Made by a program: the position numbers and the translations under genes. The notes under the pieces were generated by a model. The model searched no databases and was not told where the DNA came from. It worked only from the letters and a program-made list of their open reading frames with translations. Of a stretch of 64,000 bases of DNA, positions 1 to 8,651 are shown in pieces (within the stretch, counting starts at the first letter, position 1; every line of letters starts with the position of its first letter). This DNA is from Pseudacidovorax sp. NFM-22 (GTDB lineage Bacteria > Pseudomonadota > Gammaproteobacteria > Burkholderiales > Burkholderiaceae_C): positions 124,001 to 188,000 of the forward strand of contig NZ_JACBFY010000009.1 of the NCBI RefSeq assembly GCF_021401245.1, in the 5' to 3' direction.

Positions 1-927
1 CTTGCCAGTGGCATCGGTCCAGCGCAGCAGGGCTTCGGCGCCCACGCGTCGGCGATCGGACAGGCGCACGATGGGCTGGTAGACCACGCGCAGCTCGCCA
101 CTGCGCATGGCCAGCAGCAGCTGGCGGCTGAGCGAGCGTGAGCGTCCCAGGAAGGCGCTGAACGCAAAGCCGCCGCTCAGGCCCAGCAGGAGGCCGAAGG
201 CCCCCATCTCGATCATCACCGGCGAGCCCCACACGCCCTGCGGCACCCGCAGCGTGGCCACGATGCAGCCGGTGTAGGCCTGCAGGCAGCGCACCTGGTA
301 GCGCTGGCCGTTGAAGGTGAGCGTGGGTTCGGTGCCGGAGACGCGCTCCAGCCCCTGCAGCGCGGGCGTGTTGGTGAACAGCAGCCGCCCCACGTCGCCG
401 TCCTTGGCCACCAGGGCGAAGTCCAGCCGCGGGTCGGCCAGGTCGATGAAGGTGCGCGCATGGATGGAGACCATCGCATTGCCTTCGCGGATGACCATCG
501 AGCGGCTGCCGGGCGCACCCAGTTCGGGCACGTTGAAGGAGATGCGCCGGCCGCCGTCGCCGGCCAGGTCCACCCGCGGGGGCTGCGCCGGCGGATCCAC
601 GCGGCCGATGATCGAGCTGCAGACCACCTGCCCGTTCTCCAGCCGGGCAGCGGCCTTGAGGAAGCGGCTGTTGAGCACCAGGGCCCGCAGGCGCGCGACT
701 TCCTGGGGGCCGCACTCGGCCGGCTCGGCATGGATGGCGTCGATGGTCTCGACCGCCTCGCCGGTGATCCGGCGCGCCAGGTTGACGTAGCTGTCGGCCA
801 GTTCGCCGGCCTGCTCGGCCCGGTCGCGCTGCACGGACCAGGCGCCGAAGGCCAGGCACAGCACCACGGCCAGCACCGCCCCTCCGGACATGCAGAGAAC
901 ATGGCGCGTCAGGGGCTTTCTGAACAT
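1..927 (-). CDS. CSS-motif / EAL c-di-GMP phosphodiesterase (3' part cut by window edge)
   Basis: Only the first 309 residues lie in the window. Residues about 11-30 form a first membrane segment. A periplasmic domain follows with Cys72 and the C103-S-S motif (VVCSS) that defines the CSS-motif family. A second membrane segment lies near residues 250-275, after which the EAL domain starts (VVYQPIV, then GAEALLRW). CSS-EAL proteins hydrolyse c-di-GMP and in enterobacteria are tuned by the redox state of the periplasmic cysteines. The start at 927 gives a short basic N-terminus (MFRKPLTRH). The catalytic EAL residues beyond the first motif are off the window, so activity cannot be judged. Family assignment is firm; the signal sensed is unknown. 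Confidence 0.88.
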   Translation of the reverse strand, partial: MFRKPLTRHVLCMSGGAVLAVVLCLAFGAWSVQRDRAEQAGELADSYVNLARRITGEAVETIDAIHAEPAECGPQEVARLRALVLNSRFLKAAARLENGQVVCSSIIGRVDPPAQPPRVDLAGDGGRRISFNVPELGAPGSRSMVIREGNAMVSIHARTFIDLADPRLDFALVAKDGDVGRLLFTNTPALQGLERVSGTEPTLTFNGQRYQVRCLQAYTGCIVATLRVPQGVWGSPVMIEMGAFGLLLGLSGGFAFSAFLGRSRSLSRQLLLAMRSGELRVVYQPIVRLSDRRRVGAEALLRWTDATGK

Positions 928-1041
928 GGGCGCGGGCAAGAGGGGGACGGCCGCAGGACCGTCGTCTGGAGAAAAGCGCGAGTATCGCCGCGGCCAGCGA
1001 CTCTCTGCGCGGCGGGCACCCGCCTTATGGGGGGCGCCGTT

Positions 1042-1071
1042 GCAGCAATGCCGCAGCAATGCCGCAGCAGG
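1042..1071. repeat. 11-bp tandem repeat between the EAL and IclR genes
   Basis: The unit GCAGCAATGCC occurs twice in direct succession (1042-1052, 1053-1063), followed by a partial third unit (GCAGCAGG). It lies in the 147-bp gap upstream of the phosphodiesterase gene and just beyond the IclR stop codon. It could affect the phosphodiesterase promoter or be a neutral slippage tract. Confidence 0.6.
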
Positions 1072-1074
1072 ACG

Positions 1075-1926
1075 TCAGCCGGGCCGGCGGGCGCCCAGGC
1101 GCGCCGAGATGTCGGCCGCCGCCTCGCGCAGCACCGCCGCCAGGCGGCCGTCCCAGCGCGTGTCGAAGACGGCGGAGGCGCCGATGGCCGTGAGCGCGAT
1201 GACGATGCGCCCGCCCGCGTCGAAGACCGGCGCGGCCATGGCGCTGATGCCGGGCAGCACCTCGCCCTCTGAACGCGACAGGCCGCGCGCGCGCACCTCG
1301 CGCAGCTGGCCCTCGAAGGCGTTCCAGTCGGGCAGCGGCGCAGGCGCGGGCATGCCGGCCTCGCCCGGCTGCGCGCGGGCCCGCTCGGCCTCCAGCGCGG
1401 CGCGCACGACCGCTTCGTCCAGGTAGGCGCCGAACAGCCGGCCCGAGGCCGTGCCGGCGAGCGAGAACACGGTGCCATGGCGCATCGCCACATGCACCGC
1501 CGCAGGCGACTCGGCCGTGCGCACGATGGTGGCGCCGCGCTCGCCCCACACCGCCAGCGCCAACGTGTGGCCGGTGCGCCGGGCCAGCCCCTCGATCACC
1601 GGCGTGGCCAGTTGCACGGGGTTGGTCTGCGCCATGGCGATCAGCCCCAGCTGCAGCGCCAGCGGGCCGAGCTGGTAATGGCCCGTGGCGCCGTCCTGCT
1701 CGATCAGGCCCAGCCGGCCGAAGCTCACCACATAGGGATGCGCCTTGGCCGGCGTCATGCCGGCCTCCTGCGCCAGCGCCTTCAGCGGCATGGGCCGGCC
1801 GGTGTGCACCAGGGCCTGCAGCAGGGTGCCGCCCACCTCGATGCTCTGGATGCCGCGCTGCGCGCCGCGTTCGCCGTCTTCCGCCATCACCCGCCCAGAT
1901 TCGTTGATTTGTAAATCGTTAGACAT
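1075..1926 (-). CDS. IclR-family regulator, probable homogentisate-operon regulator
   Basis: The 283-residue product has an N-terminal winged helix-turn-helix (about residues 25-90, containing [21 protein letters not shown]) and a C-terminal IclR effector domain (about 100-275), the usual two-domain layout. It is divergent from hmgA with a 127-bp gap that contains an inverted repeat typical in shape of an IclR operator (1956-1974). That position suggests it controls the hmgA - Bug - fahA operon and perhaps itself, with homogentisate or a related acid as effector; this is inference from context. The N-terminal extension of about 24 residues before the HTH is longer than average, so a downstream start cannot be excluded. 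Confidence 0.85.
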   Translation of the reverse strand: MSNDLQINESGRVMAEDGERGAQRGIQSIEVGGTLLQALVHTGRPMPLKALAQEAGMTPAKAHPYVVSFGRLGLIEQDGATGHYQLGPLALQLGLIAMAQTNPVQLATPVIEGLARRTGHTLALAVWGERGATIVRTAESPAAVHVAMRHGTVFSLAGTASGRLFGAYLDEAVVRAALEAERARAQPGEAGMPAPAPLPDWNAFEGQLREVRARGLSRSEGEVLPGISAMAAPVFDAGGRIVIALTAIGASAVFDTRWDGRLAAVLREAAADISARLGARRPG

Positions 1927-1955
1927 TACCAGATGCGCGGCCTACACTCGCCGCC

Positions 1956-1974
1956 AGTTCGGCATAGTCGAACT
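1956..1974. promoter_or_regulatory. candidate IclR operator in the iclR-hmgA divergent region
   Basis: AGTTCG and CGAACT form a perfect 6-bp inverted repeat around a 7-nt spacer (GCATAGT). IclR proteins commonly bind TTCG/CGAA-type dyads between divergent genes. An AT-richer stretch (GTTTCATTAAAACTAATTGG) follows immediately toward hmgA and may hold the hmgA promoter. No experimental support is visible. Confidence 0.45.
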
Positions 1975-2053
1975 CGTTTCATTAAAACTAATTGGAGCCA
2001 ACCCGGATCGCATGGCCCTGCGGCCCCGGTCCGTCCACCTTGCGAGGATTCCC

Positions 2054-3379
2054 ATGACTGCCTCCGACCCCTCTTCCTCCCTGCGCTACCAGAGCGGCTT
2101 CGGCAACGAATACGCCACCGAGGCCGTGCCCGGTGCGCTGCCCCAGGGCCGCAACAGCCCGCAGCGCGCGCCGCTGCAGCTCTACCCCGAGCTGATGTCC
2201 GGCACCGCCTTCACCGCGCCCCGCCACCAGAACCGCCGCAGCTGGATGTACCGCCGGCAGCCCAGCGTGGTGGCCGGCCGCTACCAGGCCTGGGCCCAGC
2301 CGCTGTGGACCACCGGCGGCGACCGTGGCGCTGCCCTGGCACCCGAGCCGCTGCGCTGGCACCCGATCCCCTTCGAGGCCGGCGTGGAGGCCGACTTCGT
2401 GGAAGGCATGCGCACCCTGGCCGCCAATGGCGATGCCGATGCGCAGACCGGCGTGGCCGCCCATGTCTACCTGGCCACGAAGTCGATGGACCGCCGCGCC
2501 TTCGTCAATGCCGACGGAGAGCTGCTGGTGGTGCCGCAGCAGGGGCGCCTGCGCATCACCACCGAGCTGGGCGTGCTCGACGTGAAGCCGGGCGAGATCG
2601 CCCTGCTGCCGCGCGGCCTGGCCTTCAAGGTGGCGCTGCCCGACACCGAGGCCGGCGCCGGCCCGTCGCGCGGCTACGTGTGCGAGAACTACGGCGCGCA
2701 GTTCCGCCTGCCGGAGCTGGGGCCCATCGGCTCCAACGGCCTGGCCAATCCGCGCGACTTCTTGGCGCCCGTGGCCGCGTACGAAGACGTCGCCGGCCCC
2801 TACGAGCTGATCAAGAAGTTCGGCGGCCGCTTCTGGCGCGCGCCAGCCAGCAACACGCCGTTCAACGTGGTGGCCTGGCACGGCAACCTGGCGCCGGTGA
2901 AGTACGACACGGTCAACTTCATGACCATCGGCTCGATCAGCTTCGACCATCCCGATCCGTCCATCTTCACGGTGCTCACCTCGCCCAGCGACACGCCGGG
3001 CACCGCCAACTGCGACTTCGTCATCTTCCCGCCGCGCTGGCTGGTGATGGAAGACACCTTCCGCCCGCCCTGGTACCACCGCAACCTGATGAGCGAGTTC
3101 ATGGGTCTGGTGTACGGCGAGTACGACGCCAAGCCGGGCGGCTTCAAGCCCGGCGGCGCCAGCCTGCACAACGCCATGGTGCCGCACGGCCCGGACGAAG
3201 AGGCCTTCGAGAAGGCCTCCAGCGCCACCCTGCAGCCGCAGAAGCTGGACAACACGCTGGCCTTCATGTTCGAGAGCCGCTACCGTTTCGTTCCCACCGC
3301 CTTCGCGATGGAGACCGCGCCGCTGGACCACGACTACGCCGATTGCTGGGCGGGACTCAAGGACAAATTCAAAGCATGA
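2054..3379 (+). CDS. hmgA: homogentisate 1,2-dioxygenase
   Basis: This 441-residue protein opens the homogentisate ring to maleylacetoacetate in tyrosine and phenylalanine catabolism. It has the typical family length and the diagnostic core [11 protein letters not shown] and [15 protein letters not shown]. By position in these motifs the iron ligands are His342, Glu348 and His378, corresponding to His335, Glu341 and His371 of the human enzyme. The ATG at 2054 was chosen because a GAGGA ribosome site lies 5-6 nt upstream and the protein begins like other HmgA ([11 protein letters not shown] near residue 14); an in-frame ATG at 2011 would add a non-conserved leader. It overlaps the next gene by ATGA, so translation is coupled. 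A divergent IclR regulator lies upstream. Confidence 0.97.
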   Translation: MTASDPSSSLRYQSGFGNEYATEAVPGALPQGRNSPQRAPLQLYPELMSGTAFTAPRHQNRRSWMYRRQPSVVAGRYQAWAQPLWTTGGDRGAALAPEPLRWHPIPFEAGVEADFVEGMRTLAANGDADAQTGVAAHVYLATKSMDRRAFVNADGELLVVPQQGRLRITTELGVLDVKPGEIALLPRGLAFKVALPDTEAGAGPSRGYVCENYGAQFRLPELGPIGSNGLANPRDFLAPVAAYEDVAGPYELIKKFGGRFWRAPASNTPFNVVAWHGNLAPVKYDTVNFMTIGSISFDHPDPSIFTVLTSPSDTPGTANCDFVIFPPRWLVMEDTFRPPWYHRNLMSEFMGLVYGEYDAKPGGFKPGGASLHNAMVPHGPDEEAFEKASSATLQPQKLDNTLAFMFESRYRFVPTAFAMETAPLDHDYADCWAGLKDKFKA

Positions 3380-4353
3380 GACATCCCCTCCTCACCCGCC
3401 GTGCGGCGCTGGCCACCACGGCCGCCCTGGCCCTGCCGCTGCTGGCCCACGCTGCCGACTTCCCCGCCAAGCCGATCCGCTTCATCGTGCCCTACACGGC
3501 CGGCGGCACCACCGACCTGGTGGCGCGCACCGTCGGCCAGCGCGTGGCCGAGAAGCTGGGCCAGCCGGTGGTCGTCGACAACCGCGGCGGCGCGGGCGGC
3601 AACATCGGCATGGACGTGGTGGCCAAGGCCCCGGCCGATGGCTACACCATCGGCTTCGGCGCCATCTCCACCAATGCGCTGAATCCGCACATCTACAAGT
3701 CGGTGCCCTTCGACCCGCGCAAGGACTTCACCGCCATCGGCCTGCTGGGCACCTCGACCATCGTGCTCGAAGTGCCGGCCAGCTCGCCCATCAAGTCAGT
3801 GCCCGAGCTGATCGCCGCCGCCAATAAGACGCCCGGCCTGCCCTATGCCACGGCCGGCGCCGGCACCTCGATGAACCTGGCCGGCGTGCTGTTCGCGCAG
3901 ATGACGGGCACCCAGCTCACGCACGTGGCCTACAAGGGCAGCGGCCCGGCCATCACCGACCTGCTGGGCGGCACGGTCGGCGTGATGTTCGACAACCTGC
4001 CGGCCTCGCTGCCGCACATCCAGGCCGGCAAGCTGCGCGCGCTGGCGGTGGCCGGGCCGACGCGCTCGCCCTCGCTGCCCGACGTGCCGACCATCGCCGA
4101 GACGGGCCTTAAGGGCTATGCGCTGGAGCCCTGGTTCGGCGTCTATGGCCCGGCCAATCTGCCGCCGGCCATCGTCAAGACGCTCAACCAGGCCTTCGCC
4201 GAAGCCCTGGCCGAGCCCGCGGTGCGCGACAAGCTGCTGCAGGCCGGCTTCACGCCGCGTGCCAGCACGGCCGAGGAACTGGCCGCGCTCAGCCAGTCCG
4301 AATACCAGCGCCTCGGCGAGGTGGCCCGCAAGGCGGGCATGACCGCCGACTGA
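3376..4353 (+). CDS. Bug/TctC-family periplasmic solute-binding protein inside the hmgA operon
   Basis: The 325-residue product has an N-terminal twin-arginine-like signal ([18 protein letters not shown]) ending in AHA near residue 26. The Bug core follows: [40 protein letters not shown] and [11 protein letters not shown]. Bug proteins deliver carboxylic acids to tripartite tricarboxylate transporters or act in sensing. Its start overlaps the hmgA stop (ATGA) and fahA begins 24 nt after its stop, so it is co-transcribed and probably binds an aromatic acid feeding this pathway (inference). No TctA/TctB membrane genes are in the window. Confidence 0.93.
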   Translation: MRHPLLTRRAALATTAALALPLLAHAADFPAKPIRFIVPYTAGGTTDLVARTVGQRVAEKLGQPVVVDNRGGAGGNIGMDVVAKAPADGYTIGFGAISTNALNPHIYKSVPFDPRKDFTAIGLLGTSTIVLEVPASSPIKSVPELIAAANKTPGLPYATAGAGTSMNLAGVLFAQMTGTQLTHVAYKGSGPAITDLLGGTVGVMFDNLPASLPHIQAGKLRALAVAGPTRSPSLPDVPTIAETGLKGYALEPWFGVYGPANLPPAIVKTLNQAFAEALAEPAVRDKLLQAGFTPRASTAEELAALSQSEYQRLGEVARKAGMTAD

Positions 4354-4377
4354 CCCTTCGCACAACTTTCTTTCGCC

Positions 4378-5649
4378 ATGACCGTTCTCGACAAGACCCA
4401 CAACCCCCACCTGCGCAGCTGGGTGGAATCCGCCAACGTGGCGGGCTGCGACTTCCCGATCCAGAACCTGCCCTTCGGCCGCTTCCGCCGTGCCGGCAGC
4501 AGCGACGCGGGCCTGCGTATCGGCGTCGCCATCGGCGACCAGGTGCTGGACCTGCGCGCCGCCGGCCTGGTGGACCACGACGACATGAATGCGCTGATGG
4601 CCGCCGCGCCCGCCGAGCGTGTGGCGCTTCGCCAGCGCCTGTCCGACGGCCTGGCCCAGGGCAGCACGCAGCAGGCGGCCTGGGCCGCCGCGCTGGTGCC
4701 GCAGTCGGCCTGCGAACTCGCGGTGCCCTGCAAGGTGGGCGACTACACCGACTTCTACACGAGCGTGCACCACGCCACCAACATCGGCCGCCAGTTCCGC
4801 CCGGACAACCCGCTGCTGCCCAACTACAAGTGGGTGCCCATCGGCTACCACGGCCGCGCCAGCTCGATCATCCCGAGCGGCACCGCCTTCAAGCGTCCGC
4901 GCGGCCAGACCAAGGCACCCGACGCCGCCGAACCCAGCTTCGGCCCCTGCAAGCGGCTGGACTACGAGCTGGAACTCGCCTGGTTCATCGGCCAGGGCAA
5001 TGCGCTGGGCGAGCCGGTGGCCATCGACCAGGCCGAGGACCATCTCTTCGGCGTGGCCCTCTTCAACGACTGGTCCGCACGCGACATCCAGGCCTGGGAA
5101 TACCAGCCGCTGGGCCCCTTCCTGTCGAAGAACTTCGGCTCCACCGTCTCGCCGTGGATCGTGACCATGGAGGCGCTGGCGCCCTTCCGCGTGCCCTTCA
5201 CCCGGCCCGAAGGTGATCCGCAGCCGCTGCCCTACCTGGACGGCGCCGCCAACCGCGCGCACGGCCACATCGACATGCAGCTGGAGGTGCTCATCCAGAC
5301 CGCGAAGATGCGCGCCGACGGCCAGGCGCCCACGCGCCTGTCCCTCGGCAAGCTCAAGGAAGCGGCCTACTGGACGCCTGCGCAGCTGGTGGCCCACCAC
5401 ACGGTCAACGGCTGCAACCTGCAGCCCGGTGACCTGATGGGCTCGGGCACGCTGTCGGGCCCGTCGCTCGACACCGCTGGCTCCCTGGCAGAAATGAGCG
5501 TGGGCGGCAAGCAGCCCATCACCTTGCCCAACGGCGAGCAGCGCACCTTCCTGCAGGACGGCGACACGCTGATCCTGCGCGGCTGGTGCGAGCGCGAGGG
5601 CGCGGTGCGAATCGGCCTGGGCGAGGCCAGCGGCACCGTGCTGGCCTGA
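4378..5649 (+). CDS. fahA: fumarylacetoacetase
   Basis: The 423-residue enzyme cleaves fumarylacetoacetate to fumarate and acetoacetate, the last step of homogentisate degradation. The N-terminal FAH_N domain (about 1-115) and the catalytic FAH fold (about 120-415) are both present. Recognisable motifs are DYTDFYTSVHHATNIG, with the catalytic histidine and the first metal aspartate, ELELAWFIG, FNDWSARDIQAWEYQPLGPF and MGSGTLSGP. The length matches the family. A strong terminator follows at 5678-5716. No maleylacetoacetate isomerase gene (maiA) lies in the operon, which the pathway normally needs. Confidence 0.97.
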   Translation: MTVLDKTHNPHLRSWVESANVAGCDFPIQNLPFGRFRRAGSSDAGLRIGVAIGDQVLDLRAAGLVDHDDMNALMAAAPAERVALRQRLSDGLAQGSTQQAAWAAALVPQSACELAVPCKVGDYTDFYTSVHHATNIGRQFRPDNPLLPNYKWVPIGYHGRASSIIPSGTAFKRPRGQTKAPDAAEPSFGPCKRLDYELELAWFIGQGNALGEPVAIDQAEDHLFGVALFNDWSARDIQAWEYQPLGPFLSKNFGSTVSPWIVTMEALAPFRVPFTRPEGDPQPLPYLDGAANRAHGHIDMQLEVLIQTAKMRADGQAPTRLSLGKLKEAAYWTPAQLVAHHTVNGCNLQPGDLMGSGTLSGPSLDTAGSLAEMSVGGKQPITLPNGEQRTFLQDGDTLILRGWCEREGAVRIGLGEASGTVLA

Positions 5650-5677
5650 ACCCCGGCGCGGCCCGCCGCCCCCATGA

Positions 5678-5716
5678 AAAAGACCCTGCCGGGCCAACGC
5701 ACCGGCAGGGTCTTTT
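5678..5716. terminator. strong bidirectional intrinsic terminator
   Basis: A perfect 15-bp stem (arm AAAAGACCCTGCCGG, 5678-5692) with a 9-nt loop is closed by 5702-5716. It has A residues on the left and a T run on the right, so it can stop transcription both from fahA (rightward) and from the convergent Bug gene that ends at 5738. Confidence 0.93.
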
Positions 5717-5737
5717 CTTTGTGCAGCGCGTGCTCGC

Positions 5738-6712
5738 TCAGTCCACCTTCGCGCCCGAGTCCTTCACCAGCTTGCCCCAGCGCGGGATGTCGTCGCGGAT
5801 CAGCCTGGCGAAGTCCGCGGCGCTGCTGCCCTGCACGTCGGCGCCCTGGCCGGCCAGCTTCTGCTTGAGCGTGGGGTCCTGCAGCGCCTTGTTGATGTCG
5901 GCATTGAGCTTGGCCACGATGTCCTTGGACAGCCCGGCCGGGCCCACGATGCCGAACCAGGTGATCGACTCGAAGCCCTTGTAGCCCGACTCGGCCACCG
6001 TGGGCACCTGCGGCAGCTCCGGCGCGCGCTGCAGCGAGGTGATCGCCAGCGGATGCATCTTGCCGGACTTGATGTGCGCCTGCAGCGTGGGCACGGAGGA
6101 CACGTACAGCTGCACCTGGCCGCTGATCACGTCGGTGATGCCCTGGGCCGCGCCCTTGTACGGGATGTGCGTGAGTTGGATGCCTGCGGCCTTCTGGAAG
6201 GACTCCATGGCCAGGTGCGACACCGTGCCGTTGCCCGACGAGGCGAAGTTGATGCTCTCGGGCTTGGCCTTCGACGCCTTCACCAGGTCGTCCAGCGTCT
6301 TGAAGGGCGTGGCGGTGCCGGCCACGATGACCAGCGGCGAGGTCGCCACCAGGCTGATCGGCGTCAGGTCCTTCACCGGGTCATAGGGCAGCTTGCTGTA
6401 GAGCGTCGGATTGATCGCCAGGTTGCTGGTCTGGCCCAGCACCAGGGTATAGCCGTCGGGCGCGGCCTTGGCAGCGGCGTCCACGCCCAGGTTGCCGCCG
6501 GAGCCCGGCTTGTTGTCCACCACGAAGTTGTAGCCGTAGCTGGTGAGCTTGTTGGTCAGCTCGCGGGCAATGATGTCGGTGCCGCCGCCGGCCGGGAAGG
6601 GCACGATGAGGCGGATGGGGCGGGCGGGCCAGGTCTCGCCCTGGGCCGTACCGGCAACGGCGAGCAGGGATGCGGCGGCGAGCGCCAACGCGGCGCGGCG
6701 GGAAGTCTTCAT
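5738..6712 (-). CDS. Bug/TctC-family periplasmic solute-binding protein, divergent from IclR gene
   Basis: The 324-residue product has a signal peptide (MKTSRRAALALAAASLLAVAGTAQG) followed by WPARPIRLIVPFPAGGGTD, VVDNKPGSGGN, APDGYTLVLG, IPYKGAAQG and LPQVPTVAESG, all hallmarks of Bug receptors. It is divergent from an IclR regulator and preceded by a promoter with a TTCG-N5-CGAA operator (6763-6810). The same promoter architecture precedes the large catabolic operon at 17.6 kb, so this receptor probably takes up the substrate of that operon. The ligand is unknown. Confidence 0.92.
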   Translation of the reverse strand: MKTSRRAALALAAASLLAVAGTAQGETWPARPIRLIVPFPAGGGTDIIARELTNKLTSYGYNFVVDNKPGSGGNLGVDAAAKAAPDGYTLVLGQTSNLAINPTLYSKLPYDPVKDLTPISLVATSPLVIVAGTATPFKTLDDLVKASKAKPESINFASSGNGTVSHLAMESFQKAAGIQLTHIPYKGAAQGITDVISGQVQLYVSSVPTLQAHIKSGKMHPLAITSLQRAPELPQVPTVAESGYKGFESITWFGIVGPAGLSKDIVAKLNADINKALQDPTLKQKLAGQGADVQGSSAADFARLIRDDIPRWGKLVKDSGAKVD

Positions 6713-6762
6713 GGTCTGTCTGTCTCCGACTGTGGCGAACGCGCGGTCGCGTCCTGGGGCGC

Positions 6763-6810
6763 ACTCTAGGTGGGGGTTTCAATCCATACAATGTCGTTTC
6801 GTTCAGCGAA
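6763..6810 (-). promoter_or_regulatory. IclR-type promoter/operator, copy 1
   Basis: Read on the minus strand there is a -35 TTGTAT (6786-6791), a 17-nt spacer and a -10 TAGAGT (6763-6768), leaving a leader of about 44 nt before the Bug start at 6712. A 13-bp site, TTCGTTCAGCGAA (6798-6810), lies exactly 6 nt upstream of the -35, an activator-like position. The site is also only 12 nt from the IclR start codon, so autoregulation is plausible. An equivalent arrangement with the same 13-bp site and the same spacings recurs at 17586-17633. Confidence 0.72.
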
Positions 6811-6822
6811 CCGAGGTCCGAC

Positions 6823-7596
6823 ATGCGCAACGAAGCCCCTGAGGAAAGCCCCAATGGCCTTGCTGCCGAACGCGGCGAAGGCGGCGTGATCGCCGTCACG
6901 CGCGCGCTGTCGCTGATGGAGGCCTTCGAGGTGGGTGAATCGGCCCTGAGCCTGGCCGAGCTGAGCCGCCGCTGCGGCATGCACAAGACCACCGTGCTGC
7001 GCCTGGCCCGCACGCTGGCGCAGTCCCACTACATGGTGCAGACCGACAGCGGCCAGTGGCGGCTGGGGCCGGCGGCCGGCTGGCTGGGCGCGCGTTATCA
7101 AGCGGGCTTCGACGTCAACAACGTGGTCGAGCCGGCGCTGCACGAGCTGGTCAAGCTGACGGGCGAGAGCGCATCGTTCTACGTGCGAGAGGGCGACATC
7201 CGCTCCTGCGTGGCGCGGGTGGAAGGGCCGCAGTCGGTGCGGCACAACGTGCGCATCGGCGAGCGCCTGCCGCTGGACCGCGGCGCGCCGGGCCGGGTGA
7301 TCCTGGCCTTCAGCGGCGCCAAGGGCGAGCCCTACGAGGCGATCCGCACCTGCGGCTACCAGATCTCGATGGGCGAGCGCGAGGCCGAGGTCTCCAGCGT
7401 GGCGGCGCCGGTCTTCCGCAGCGGCTGGCACCTGCTGGGCTCGATGTGCATCTCGGGCCCCAGTTCGCGGCTCACGCGCGAGCGGCTGGAAAAGTACGCC
7501 AAGAGCGTGGTGGCGGCGGCCAACCAGCTGTCGTATGCGCTGGCGGGTGGTCGCTCGCCGGCCACGCCGCCCGTCGTGTCGCGCTGGCATCCTTGA
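6823..7596 (+). CDS. IclR-family regulator of the 7.6-17.5 kb catabolic block
   Basis: This is a 257-residue IclR protein. The winged HTH spans about residues 25-90 (ALSLAELSRRCGMHKTTVLRLARTL) and the GAF-like effector domain runs to about 245. The ATG at 6823 gives a normal short N-terminus before the HTH. It is divergent from a Bug gene and tail-to-tail with the last gene of a ten-gene leftward operon, whose promoter 10.8 kb away carries the same operator that lies in front of this gene. That makes it the best candidate for the pathway-specific activator or repressor. The effector is unknown. Confidence 0.9.
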   Translation: MRNEAPEESPNGLAAERGEGGVIAVTRALSLMEAFEVGESALSLAELSRRCGMHKTTVLRLARTLAQSHYMVQTDSGQWRLGPAAGWLGARYQAGFDVNNVVEPALHELVKLTGESASFYVREGDIRSCVARVEGPQSVRHNVRIGERLPLDRGAPGRVILAFSGAKGEPYEAIRTCGYQISMGEREAEVSSVAAPVFRSGWHLLGSMCISGPSSRLTRERLEKYAKSVVAAANQLSYALAGGRSPATPPVVSRWHP

Positions 7597-7618
7597 TGCG
7601 GGCGGCCGGCGCGCGGGT

Positions 7619-8596
7619 TCAGTTCAGCTGGATGCCCGCGTCGCGGATCACCTTGTCCCAGGTGGGGGTTTCACGGCGCGTGCGCTCGCCCAATTCCTTG
7701 GCCGAACTGATCGACAGGTCGACGCCCTGGGCCAGCAGCCGCTCGTCGAAGGCCTTGTCGGCGGCAAGGCCGGCGAGCGCGACGCCGAGCCGGTCCACCA
7801 CCGCCGCGGGCAGCCCGGCGGGACCGTAGAGGCCGTACCACGTCGTGTATTCGAAGTTGGGGACCCCGGCGTCCTTGATGACCGGAATGCCCTTGTAGGC
7901 CGGCGAGGCAGAAGGGGCCGTGACGCCGATCACGCGGATCGCGCCCTTGTCGATCAGGCCCTTCATCGAAGGCAGGCTGCTGAACATGGCCTGGACCTGC
8001 CCACCGGCCAGATCCGACATCGCCTGCGAGGTCCCCTTGTAGGGCACATGGCGCGCATCGATACCCGCGGCGCGCTGGAACAGCTCGGTGCCCAGGTGCG
8101 CCAGGCCACCGACGCCGGCCGATGCGAAGTTGACCTCGCCCGGGTGGGCCTTGGCATAGGCGACGAACTCCTTCACCGTGTGCACCGGCAGCTTGCTGGA
8201 CACGACCAGCACATGCGGGCTGGCCGTGACCATCGCCACAGGCGACAGCTGCTGGAGAACGTCGACGCGGGTCTTCGTCAGCAGCGGCTGGATCACCACA
8301 TTGCCGGACGCGGCGAAGAGCAGCGTGTAGCCATCGGCCGGCGCACGCGACACCGTGCCCAGCGCCGGCACGCCTGCGCCGCCGCCCTGGTTCTCGACGA
8401 CCAGTGGCTGCCCCAGCGCAGGGGCCAGCGACTGGGCCAGCTCGCGCGCCACGACATCGGCCGGGCCGCCTGCCGCGAAGGGCACGATCACGCGGATCGG
8501 CTTGGTCGGATAGGCGCCTTGCGCCCAGGAAAGAGGCGTGGCAAGGGCGGTGAAGGCGGCCAGCGCGGCGGCCAGCCAGGGGCGTGAAATTCGCAA
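7619..8596 (-). CDS. Bug/TctC-family periplasmic solute-binding protein (TTG start)
   Basis: The 325-residue product has a signal peptide ending near SWAQG and the core YPTKPIRVIVPFAAGGPAD, APADGYTLLF, VPYKGTSQAMSDLAGGQV and a C-terminal helix. The start is taken as TTG at 8596 because a GGAGA ribosome site lies 6 nt upstream; an earlier in-frame TTG at 8620 has no such site, and no ATG fits. It is the promoter-distal gene of the leftward cluster, 55 nt after the SMP-30 gene. Ligand unknown. Confidence 0.88.
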   Translation of the reverse strand: MRISRPWLAAALAAFTALATPLSWAQGAYPTKPIRVIVPFAAGGPADVVARELAQSLAPALGQPLVVENQGGGAGVPALGTVSRAPADGYTLLFAASGNVVIQPLLTKTRVDVLQQLSPVAMVTASPHVLVVSSKLPVHTVKEFVAYAKAHPGEVNFASAGVGGLAHLGTELFQRAAGIDARHVPYKGTSQAMSDLAGGQVQAMFSSLPSMKGLIDKGAIRVIGVTAPSASPAYKGIPVIKDAGVPNFEYTTWYGLYGPAGLPAAVVDRLGVALAGLAADKAFDERLLAQGVDLSISSAKELGERTRRETPTWDKVIRDAGIQLN

Positions 8597-8651
8597 GTGT
8601 TGTCTCCGGTGGTGATGCAATGTGTTCGGCGCAGGCGCCGCGAAGGGCGCC

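Noticed and set aside
1745..2053. N-terminal extension of hmgA by about 100 residues
   Set aside because: It would overlap the iclR gene and is not conserved; the ATG at 2054 has a ribosome site and family length.
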